A stretch of 64,000 nt of DNA from Ceratothoa steindachneri (lineage: Eukaryota > Arthropoda > Malacostraca > Isopoda > Cymothoidae). Where the stretch lies: assembly GCA_963969495.1 (NCBI GenBank), contig OZ018333.1:89519865-89583864 (forward strand), written 5' to 3'. The notes beneath the pieces are model-generated. The model saw only the letters and a list, made by a program, of their open reading frames with translations. It was not told where the DNA came from and made no database searches. Both the position numbers and the translations under genes were made by a program. This document shows, piece by piece, positions 53,509 to 62,619 of the stretch; within the stretch, counting starts at the first letter, position 1, and each line of letters opens with the position of its first letter.

Positions 53509-54925
53509 ATGAAGAGATCGAAGAAGTCGATGGTTAAGAAATGGATTGCCGTACATTATGATATTGAGACCTATAAATAAGTGGGATCGTTTATAATTTT
53601 TCCTTATATATTGATTATTCAAATGATCCGTGAACTCTGTTTTGATAATGAGAATGAAACATATTACAAATGTAAGAACTCTAGTCCACGAACAATGATT
53701 TTTCAAAGAGGTTGTGAAAACTCCCATTGTAAACCCTTTATAGAGGAGTTAATACGAATAAGATGATCGAGAGAAAATGTGAAAACATTTGATGGTAAAT
53801 TCGATATCCAATTCATATATGACGAACTGCTTCAAAATTTTAATCCTAATCTCTTAACTTCTCATCCAATGAAGCGGGGACGATAGATTTTTAAGATAGA
53901 GCTCGTTCAGGACATAATTATTAAGGACACACTCCTATTCATGCCATCTTCGCTGATATAAATGCCTAAAACAATAGGAATCCCCGAAATGGAAAAAGGT
54001 TATTTTCCTTACGATTTTCTCTCAGAGGAAACTTTGAATTATACTGGACCGGTTCCTGAAAAAAAAGGTATTTTAACTATGAAAAAATGAACAACGAGGA
54101 AAAAATTACACTTTGACAGTAAATTTTATTAGAATTTCCAGAAAAAAGTATACATTATTCATAGAGAATGTATTAAGTATTGCAGGAAAATGTTTCTATC
54201 CTTCGCCTGTTTTTCGAGAACTTTAGGTGCTCGTTCATCAGAAGATTTAACATTGATGCTATGCAGTCTTGCATCACAATGGCCTCATTGTGTTACAAGG
54301 TTTATAAAGATGTCTTCTTCTCAGACAATTCTATTGCAGTCATCGACAGGAAGAAATCCAAAGCTTTTTCTTATAAGGCTATACGTTGGCGTATGTTTGA
54401 AGAACATGTTAGAGGAATGCAGATTTTTCATGCAAGAAACGGTGGTGAGCGAAGCCTTTCTGTTGATGGAAGAGTATTTTTTCCTGACGGGTATTCACCA
54501 TCAGGAGGAGGAACTGTGTTTCTCTTTCATGGATGCTATTGGCATGGATGCCAGAAAGAAAACTGTGATCTAAAACAGGATGTTTCCATTGGTGGACGTG
54601 GGTCCCTAGACCGATGTTATCAAACAGTAGAGAGTGATCGAATTCTTAGTAGTAAATACAAGGTCATCATTCTCTGAGAGTGTTAACTTGAAACCATGAT
54701 GCAAACCATTCCAGGGCAACGTGAGACGGTTAATAGAATATCTGCCGATGTAATCAATGGTGTATTGGATGTGGGGAGAGCACTTTTTGGTGGCAGATCT
54801 AACCCATTTATATTATACTACCCACCAACCGGTAGTGTGAAAATCCATTATGTCGATTTTTGTTCCTTATATCGGTACTGTATGAAAAACAAACCCTACC
54901 CCGAATGATCACCTAGACGTTGCGT
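53509..54925 (+). pseudogene. Polinton-like DNA polymerase B, exonuclease and early palm
   Basis: Protein-primed family B polymerases copy polinton and adintovirus genomes. In frame from about 53509 the sequence reads VHYDIETYK (Exo I, 53551-53577) then a stop at 53578. The same frame continues to TFDGKFDIQFIYDELL (Exo II region), with further stops at 53764 and 53884. After frame changes it reads GYFPYDFLSEETLNYTGPVP (about 53998-54060) and ENVSILRLFFENF (Exo III region). A 165-codon open stretch (54180-54677) follows with MQSCITMASLCYKV and FLFHGCYWHGCQ, a hallmark of these polymerases. Two stops later it reaches FGGRSNPFILYY and YVDFCSLYRYC (palm motif A, D-F-x-S-L-Y). The relic breaks off at about 54925. 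Confidence 0.78.
54730..54925 (+). repeat. 196-bp duplicated polymerase segment, copy 1
   Basis: This is nearly identical to 57448-57643, from 'aatctgccga.gtaatcaatgg'-type start to 'gatcacctagacgttgcgta'. It encodes the FGGRSNPFILYY and palm motif A region. Copy 1 continues the upstream (exonuclease) half of the polymerase; copy 2 continues the downstream half. Small indels in copy 2 break the motif A frame. Confidence 0.85.
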
Positions 54926-55479
54926 ATTCTATTAAATTGACAAAACTTTCTAAGGTAAATGAGTTCTTGGTGGAACAAAGCCTAGTCAGATCATATTATG
55001 TAGGCTCGGAAAAGTCTACAAGAAATGGAAGAAACATAAAATTAAGAAAAGTAAAACTGAAGAAATTTATTGCCCAGCAGTGTGGCAGTAGGTTTGCGGT
55101 GTACAGACGTCGATAGATGACTATTAATGGGTGAAATTTGTACTTCCCAAAATTAAAATTTGTAAGGGAACTCATGTTGAAAAGTGAAATTCATGTTTGG
55201 AGGTTGATTGTTTGGCTCTCGTCGTGTCAACATATCCACATCTTCGGCTCCACTCATGATCCTTCCTTGCATCTTTGACGCTGACTGGGCATTCGTAAGA
55301 ATTACCCAGCATGAGCAAACGATCGAGAGCCTGAACAGTCCCCTCAAACACGGAGCACGGTCGAGATCTTCCGCCTTCACAACAATCTACGCAAATGGAA
55401 CGCTTCGTCACCACTGAATCTTCAACAGGCTATCAAGTGTTTCCGGGAAACAACCTTCTCAGTAAAGGGTGCCTCAGGA
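54926..55479. other. Unassigned sequence left of the retroelement
   Basis: Sequence after polymerase copy 1 and before the GC-richer retroelement. No domain was recognised. An 80-aa minus-strand frame (55172-55414) with several Cys residues is present but has no recognisable motif. Confidence 0.35.
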
Positions 55480-57447
55480 CTACGTTTCCCGCTTCTGAAC
55501 CCGAGTGAACCCGACGCCCACCAGTCGTTCATAACCTAAAAGAGCACCGCGACGCGCCGGTCTTCTAGGTAAGAGATCGCAAGGAAATCGCGACTCTCCT
55601 CTCTCTTTTCAGATTCCGGTCACAGTTGGACAGGGAGGAGTTTATCTGCCTTTATCAACAACTCCGACTCTTTTATAACTTTTGGAAACATGGGTAGCGG
55701 GTCGCGCTACGTGACGCACGCGAACGGCAAGGAGTTCCATCGGGCATCATCTTAAGCGAATCTGCCTAACTGGACCAAGCGTGCAACAGCTACGCGTACA
55801 ACTGCCCTAATATGGATCCTGGTTATTTTCCCCACCTCCTACTATGGGTAGCAGAGGCTGAACAGGACAACGTGGAAGGCCTGCGATGCACGCGTCAGTC
55901 CTCAACGACATCGAAGGTGATTTGTACTAGCGATGACGTATGAGAGTCAACCGGATGCGTCGTCGCATGTATTTATTGCCTCCCTTAACGAGGCCCTCCA
56001 CTTCGGAGGAATTTCGGTCTTTGTCACAATTCCTTCCACTTCTCTGGGAAAACGCCCTCTTTTCCTGGACTCGTCCTTCTCCAGGCTTCCTGACGTTATA
56101 TCCCCCTATCTCCATTAACCCCGTCCAGTCCAGACGAACCTCCCCCTGTGGTGGAAATATCGAGGTTATTGATTTAAACCTGGACGACCACGTGGAACTT
56201 CAAATATACATCCTGGAGCACTCCCCGGAGATCGTTGCACCTCATCGCCCGGCTAACGCTCAAGCAGACGCTGCCGGACACTGCGCCCCTGGGGCCAATG
56301 GACAACAACAACCACAGGAATGAAATGACGACCAAGAATGGGTAAGCCCGACCATGGATCCTCTTGCACCATAACAAGAGTTCTTTGATCTTTTCGCCCG
56401 TTTGGACATGGTCAACCCAGGCTCTTTTGACTCTGTACCTGTCTCTAACCATATCGTCGCTGCCGCTCAGAAACAGGGCGTTCGTTTTTGGATCAATAAA
56501 CGATACCAAAACTCATGAAAGGGTTCGCTCTTTAGTAGAACAACTATTGGAACACGGTATACTGGAACGCTCTACCAGTATTAGCCATGCTCATCGAATC
56601 TTCCCTGTCCCTAAACCTAATTGCTCAGTCCGTGTCATCTACTACATGCACAGCATAGTGAACTTTATTACCCTCCCTCCTTAAAACTCCCGTCCGTTCG
56701 CAGCGTATTAGCGAACTCTGGATCAGAGGACTACCCCGCCCAAAATTTCCTTAAAGATGGCTTTTACCATATTTCCTTATACCCAGGAGCCAGAAGATAT
56801 TTCGGAATATCAGTCGCCGGAGAAAGGTTTCTCTTCACGTGGCTGCCTATAGGCTTTCCCAGAAGTCCATATATTATGCAAACTGAGGTCGCAGCTTCCT
56901 TCAACGTCCAGGCCTGCCGTACGGGTTGTCGTGCCTTCTCGTATTTGGATAACATCCTTCTGATAAGCCTCAGGAGGGCGGTTAGGCGCTGCCTGCGCAT
57001 TATAATGGACTCCTCGTTGAATGTGAATGTACCCAAGTGTATCCTCGTCCGTACACGCTATCTGGTCTACATCTGAATCAGAGTTTATCTACGAAACCGC
57101 AGTATGATCCTCTCCTCGGACATGACCAGCAAACTTCGAGCTGCTATCATTGGTCTCTAATGAACATGCGCTCTCCCAACGAGGATGGCTTCGTGTGGCA
57201 GGGCTTCTCAACTTTGTGGCTCCCGTAATTATAGTCCCCTTCATCTGGATACAACGGTGTTTTATTCAAACCACCTACCTACGCCCAGCCCCTCTTCGTT
57301 CCGTTCTTCCCTTTATCAGCGCCAAATGGTTCGACTTCTGGCAACCCAAGGCTTCGCCCCGTAAATTGTTTTGTGACACCTCCACTACCAGCCTAGGATT
57401 CTGGTTCAACTATAGTGCCCTCGCGATCCTCCTTGCCCTCTGTCAAT
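55480..57447 (+). pseudogene. Retroelement with DIRS/Ty3-like RT and RNase H, copy 1
   Basis: The GC-richer 5' part (55480-56300) has broken frames only. From 56480 the RT is readable across frames: VEQLLEHGILERSTSISHAH, RIFPVPKPNCSVRVIYYMHS, FLKDGFYHISLYPGARRYFG (motif A, L-K-D), LPIGFPRSPYIMQTEVA (motif B) and FSYLDNILLIS (motif C, YLDN for YLDD). The linker EHALSQRGWLRVAGLLNFVA follows, then FCDTSTTSLGFWF, the first RNase H motif. It ends at about 57440, where the second polymerase copy begins. It has one frameshift near 56690 and several stops. I saw no LTRs or integrase; the family is either DIRS/Ngaro-like or Ty3-like. Confidence 0.62.
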
Positions 57448-57643
57448 TTAATACAATATCTGCCGAGGTAATCAATGGTGTATTGTATGTGGCGACTAAA
57501 CCTTTTGGTGGCAGATCTAACCCATTTATATTATACTACCCACCAACTGATGGTGAAAATCCATTATGTCGATTTTTGCTCCTTATGTCCGTAATGTATG
57601 AAAAACAACTTCTATCCCGTATGATCACCTAGACGTTGCGTAC
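57448..57643 (+). repeat. 196-bp duplicated polymerase segment, copy 2
   Basis: Partner of 54730-54925. Here 'tatgtccgtaa' replaces 'tatatcggtac', giving a stop inside motif A. The polymerase continues to the right of this copy. Confidence 0.85.
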
Positions 57644-58151
57644 CTGTGTGAGGAATTCCGTATATTCAAAAATTCATTCAGGGTGTGAATGAGTAATATT
57701 TCATTATCGTGAAAGTTGATGTTCTCCCTCCTAATGATCTGTATATTCCAGTTCTCCCTCAATCCGTAGATAGTAAACTTACTTTCACACTCTGTACCAG
57801 ATGCGCTTAGCAAAACTCACACGAATGCGATCACTCTGAAAAGCAACGTATGATCTCCGGAGTGTCCACAACCCCTGAACTGAAACTTGCACTGGAAAAA
57901 ATGTATAAGATCAAGAAAATCTACAAGTTTGAGGAGTTTGAAAAGAGAAATGGTTTGTTCGCAGAGCATATAAAAACTTCCCTAGAAGAAAAAAAAATAG
58001 AAGCTTCTGTCTTCCCACGAGGAGTAATTGGCGAGAATGAAAAAATAGAATACGTGAAGTGGGTGAATCATGTTGAGGGGATAAACATCCAAATAAACAA
58101 CTTCGAGAGGAATCCTGGAAAGCGTTTTAGAGCGAAGCTCTGCCTAAATAG

Positions 58152-58344
58152 GTAAGAATTTCTTCCTGCGATTAGCTTTTTTTTACGTGTTGATATATTA
58201 CTTACAAGATTTGATTTAGAAATGTTAAGACATTGTCCAGCTAATATAGAGTCAATAATTTTTTAACTTAAAGTCGCTAATACTACTATAATAATAAATC
58301 AGAAATCATTCCATTGATCCTGATCATATTTATTTCTTTTACAG
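58152..58344 (+). other. Intron-like segment inside the polymerase
   Basis: The junction ...AAATAG|GTAAGAATTT (58152) and ...TTATTTCTTTTACAG|TCTGG (58344) gives a consensus donor and a pyrimidine-rich acceptor, 193 bases apart. It lies exactly between 'LCLN' and 'WRKFAQR', which are adjacent in related polymerases (LMLNSFWGKFGQR-type). The segment is AT-rich with stops in all plus-strand frames. Removing it leaves a 2-base mismatch of frame, so either a later indel occurred or the splice reading is wrong. Confidence 0.5.
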
Positions 58345-59211
58345 TCTGGAGAAAATTCGCTCAGAGGATTCGCGGAATGCAAACGGTCATCTGTGGTTCA
58401 GATCATGATGTAATCGACCTGATCAAAAACGACGATTACATTGTGAACTCGTTGGATGCAGTTGGCAATGCATATATTGCGAAAGTGGAGAATGTTCAAC
58501 ATGTAGAAGTTGACTCCCATGTAACGAATCTTTTAATTGCCGCATTCACAACCACCTACGCTCGAATCAAGATCTATGGCCTCTTAGACTTGTTGGGGGA
58601 AAGGTTGTTGTACCGTGACACAGACAGAGCCATCTTCCTTGCTAGAAAGATGATCCACAACCTCAACTCGGAGAATTCCTAGATGATCTCGCCGATGAGA
58701 TCAATGATGTGTACGGTGCTGATGCGTATGGAGATGCATTCTACTCTACGGGTCCCAAATCCTATCCGGTACGTATCCAAACGCCGAGTGGGGTGAATTA
58801 TATACTTCATGCTAAAGAATAACCATTTACACACATGCGAAGGATATAATAACCTACGATACTATGAAACGCATAGTTGGAGCCGATGATGATAGAGAAA
58901 ATGATGATATTCATATCCTTCTACCATTTATGGGTTTCAGAGCTGAGGAAGGAACACGGTGGAGTGAAAGAGGTGAGAGGGAAAAAGGTTTTGAGAAAGA
59001 CGTTTCGGAAACGTGTTAAGCTCTCAGGGAGTTACCGAACAATACCTTTTTGTTTCAAAGGGATCTTACAAGATATTTAAAAAAAAAAAGTCCATCGAAT
59101 ACCTGCCAGCTATTATTAGCTCTTTCTTTATGTGCATATATATTTTTTCAATTATTAATAATATTCTCTGATTTATATGAATAAAATAAAGATGAAATAA
59201 TACGCGTTATG

Positions 59212-59802
59212 CTACCAATGTTTTATTTTGTCTAAAAAATAACTCATCACATTCCTTTGACCTTGTGAGAAGATGAATTCTTTCAACCTTGCCTCTTCAA
59301 TCTTGGTTTTCATCGTATCGGTGAGCTGATACCACGAGAGAAATCGAAATAACAAGTGTTTTGTGTCAAATATAGCGATGTTCACTACTTTCTCCCCATT
59401 ATTCACAATGCTAGAATGCAATATGCGAAAAAATCTATCCACCCATGTATTGTGACGATCGGATAGACCTCCTACAAATAAAAACTGGTCCATCAGCTCG
59501 TTTTTTAATTTTTCACCGATGATTAAATCTCATAAATCCATAAACTGGAGATTTTCAATCACTTCTTTTTCATTATTATATTTGAAAGGTGGTTGGACTG
59601 ACCCACTATAGAGAAATTCAATTCGACCAATTAGGTGTTCATGAATACGTCGCCGAAGATGATCGAAGAAATCAACCGTAGATGAATAGTCTGGGCTAAA
59701 TTTATAATCCGATCCACACACATCTTCAGTTGCAAAATATTTACTAAGTCTAGATGTGGTACGGTGTAGATGGAGGATCATCTTAGAACGTGTGACACAC
59801 AA
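59212..59802 (-). pseudogene. Unrecognised ORF with one in-frame stop
   Basis: 59802-59533 (90 codons, MCVTRSKMILHLHRTTSRLS...) and 59493-59212 (93 codons, ending in YFLDKIKHW) lie in one frame, separated by a single TGA at 59532-59530. The total would be about 196 codons. It is rich in Phe, Leu, Asp and Arg, with no signal peptide or membrane segment seen. It lies convergent to the polymerase relic and 137 bases beyond it. I do not recognise the family. It may be another gene of the same polinton-like element or an unrelated insertion. Confidence 0.4.
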
Positions 59803-59809
59803 AGAGGTT

Positions 59810-60679
59810 TAACGACTATAGGGTTTTAGGTGATTATTGCGTCAATATACTAGATAGCTCTGATCACAATAACCTAAAAACCTATATTTTTGTTATTCAA
59901 TGGAATGAAGTTAAATGCTAACGTGAAGTCTGAATTTTGCAGACGACTTCGTTAGGCCTAAAGTTGAGACGACGTTGGGGAAATACGTGTATTAAAAACA
60001 GAGTTGCGAAAAATATATAGTGTTGAATAAACAGTTAAATTATTCAAAGGTAAATTTATATAGTAACAGTTATGAATATTGAGAATTACGCGTGTGAATT
60101 AAATTTGCATGAGGTAATAAAAGTACAACATATGATGATTGATAATTAGATTGATAAATATTAAATAGATTATAGTTGAATGTTGAAAGAGTAAATATTA
60201 TAAATGATATGATAATTAATTAAATGGATTGATAAATTAGTTAAATTGGATTGATAGTTAAATGGATTGCTAAAATAAATTCTAGTTAAATGGATTGGGT
60301 AAATATTAAATATGTAAAAAGATTTATATGGATAAATATTGGTATAAAAAGATTATAAATTTGATTGATAGTTAATTTGATTGATAATTATTTAAATTGG
60401 ATTGATAGTTAAATTGATTGATAAATAGATTATATGTACAAATATTAAATAGATTATAAAGGAGTTGGAAGGGTCTGTAAATGAGAAAAGAATCAAGCAT
60501 TAAATCGGGATTCTTTTGTGAAATTTAGCTAAACAATTAATTACAATACAAATATTACAGACCTGATTCACCGATGAGGAGAGCAATGCGAATGAACCTC
60601 ATGTTAATTTTAAGACGCTCGGGAGAGGGGGAATAACAATCTCACGAATTAAGTCAGGGTTACCAACCCTTCTTGAAAT

Positions 60680-60680
<1 letters not shown>
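59810..60680. repeat. AT-rich cryptic tandem sequence
   Basis: From about 60120 to 60460 short variants of 'attgatagttaaatt', 'gattgataaata' and 'aatattaaatagattata' recur many times in irregular order. The rest of the interval is AT-rich and has no gene. Confidence 0.6.

Positions 60681-60683
<3 letters not shown>

Positions 60684-60765
<82 letters not shown>
60684..60765. repeat. (TA)n microsatellite
   Basis: This is an uninterrupted AT dinucleotide run of about 82 bases. Any ORF through it (Tyr-Ile repeats) is spurious. Confidence 0.98.
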
Positions 60766-60768
<3 letters not shown>

Positions 60769-60935
60769 TAGTTAGGAATAAATATTTACACTTGTAGGGG
60801 TATAGACCGCTACACAACTATGATTTAAACAGATGGCAACTAGACGGACCATTCAAAGAATTGCAAAAGGTTAAATGGCAACTCCACGTTTATGTTAATA
60901 CAAGAAAAGTCCTGAAAATTCAAAGCGCTTTTAAG

Positions 60936-61540
60936 TGTGTGTGTGTATATGTATGTGTGTTACGTGTGTACGTATCTGGATACGCTCATAGGAGGTCGAA
61001 TTGAATCCTTAGAAAAATCTTAGCGGTAAGGGATGTGGGTAAGGAGACTTGGGTGCGAGTCCATGCTTTAGAAAACTCCAGTGTGTGTGTGTGTGTGTGT
61101 TTGCAGACTCTGAATCCTTCGAAAAAAGGTCACTGACCAAAGTATTACGGGGAAGGCACCTGCATGTTACCAAGACTGGTAGTGACCAATCCTAGGGGGG
61201 GGGGGGGGGTAAGGAGACTTGAGTGCGAGTCCATGTGTGTGTGTACGTATCTGGATACGCTCATATGAGGCCGGGTTTGGGTGCACTCGACCCTAATTCT
61301 TTAGGTTGCTCCAGTGTTTATGGGTGTGTATGTAGACTCTAATTTCTTCACAGACCAAAGTTTTTGGGAGTGAGGGGGGCTGGACACCTGCATGTGACCA
61401 AGACTGGTAGTGAACAATGCTAGGGGTGGGGTGGGATGTGGTTAGGGGGTAAGGAGACTTGAGTGCCAGTCCATGTGCATGTGTACGTATCTGGATACAC
61501 TCATAGGAGGCTGAGTTTGTGTGCACTCGACCCTTCACCT
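60936..61540. repeat. Minisatellite, unit about 240-275 bp, with GT runs
   Basis: The run 'tacgtatctggata' begins at 60969, 61244 and 61484. Between these, 'ctccagtgt', 'gtagactct', 'gaccaaagt', 'cacctgcatgt.accaagactggtagtga' and 'gtaaggagacttg.gtgc.agtccatg' recur in the same order. That gives about two and a half units of 275 and 240 bp. GT dinucleotide runs (60936-60964, 61081-61101) and a G-run (61195-61209) lie within the units. Confidence 0.85.
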
Positions 61541-62619
61541 ACAATACTACTTCTCTCTACACAAATGATATGCTTTCGTATTAATTATTATGCCCGAAAG
61601 ACTAAGATTCTACGAATTCTTCCAGGTTGAAGAATTTATTAATTTCAAATAATTTTTCAGACATTCCCAAAGAGTTTAGTTGTGCAAAACGATAGCACTC
61701 ATAGAGCGCACATCTCCACCAAGGAATGCTTAGTAAATTTCCCACATTTAGTTCCGAATAAAATTCCACACATTAATAAGGATTAGCTTAACAATATGTA
61801 TGTAGCAATATCCCAATATGCTTCATTTATGTATGATTGTATGTATTATTGTTAATATTATTAATACTAAAGTATTTATTCATTATGCATCATTTATGTA
61901 GGCCAATATAATCTCCGAATTCCTTGTCAGAGATTTCTAACACTGAGCTTTTTTTCAAGATTTTTTTTTAAAAGTTGATCTGTTGACTTTAAAATTTTTA
62001 ACAAGGTGTGCGCCGAATAGGGTCTGCAGCGAAATGTCCTGGACCACCCCCGCTCCGGTGGATTGTGTCAGGTAGTGGGGCAGAGAATGAGGTTTAGAGG
62101 GGGACGGGAGATTGAGATAGGAAGAGTAGATAAATAGGTGGAGAGTAAAATATTATACACACTTTTAAAAAAGTGTGTAGTACTTTTATCTTCTTTTTTT
62201 TCTATTTCAAGGCATTGAGTGGCCCTTTCGCCTGTAAACTGTTGTGTGTGGCGTCGCCCCATTTTGTTGAAACCACAAATCATACATATTAAAATCTTCC
62301 AGTTCTGGCAATAAATACTCGTGTATCACTTGTCTGTACGTGTCCCTGTTACTGTCGCTGTTTTTGCCTCAGCATCCTCGAAGAAGTAGGGACCAATGAT
62401 CTCAAACTGGTTTTGCCTCACCAGACCGTAACATTATGTGCATGAAGAGGCTGCTTGTGAATTATCATGGGGTTTTCAGCACACCAAAATCAGTAATTTT
62501 GTTTATTAACGTATCCAGTTTGTGATCCTTACCCCATGACCCAGGGCAAGGACCGTTCCTTTTTATTTATTTGGATTTATACACAAAGGCAGGCAGGATA
62601 CCTACTTAACAAAAAGGAT
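61541..62619. other. No supported gene
   Basis: AT-rich sequence, then a mixed stretch from 62000. A minus-strand 71-codon frame (62068-62283) has no recognisable domain. The region may include the 3' flank of the inverted retroelement. Confidence 0.35.

Larger units (their letters stand above)
57448..59075 (+). pseudogene. Polinton-like DNA polymerase B, palm, thumb and C-terminus
   Basis: After the duplicated motif A segment the sequence reads VLPPNDLYIPVLP and LTFTLCTRC (about 57718-57805). An open stretch 57850-58151 follows: STTPELKLALEKMYKIKKIY, GLFAEHIKTSL and the EKIEYVKWVNHVEGI block, leading to the N-S-x-W-G-type motif B region, where a GT...AG segment intervenes (58152-58344). It resumes with WRKFAQR, TNLLIAAFTTTYARIKIYGL and LLYRDTDRAIFLA (palm motif C, DTD with the following Ser changed to Arg). 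Frame changes lead to LDDLADEIND, the STGPKSYPVRI block and, at about 58985-59060, FRKRVKLSGSYRTIPFCFKG, which matches the usual C-terminus. It is inactive through frameshifts and motif changes. Confidence 0.78.

Noticed and set aside
54730..57643. LTRs of the retroelement
   Set aside because: The 196-bp direct repeats encode polymerase B sequence (FGGRSNPF..., motif A), lack TG...CA ends and continue into different halves of the polymerase.
60599..60817. Tyr-Ile repeat protein
   Set aside because: It is translated from the (TA)n microsatellite.
60120..61540. CRISPR-like array
   Set aside because: The repeats are imperfect, of irregular spacing and eukaryotic satellite type. There are no constant-length spacers or cas genes.
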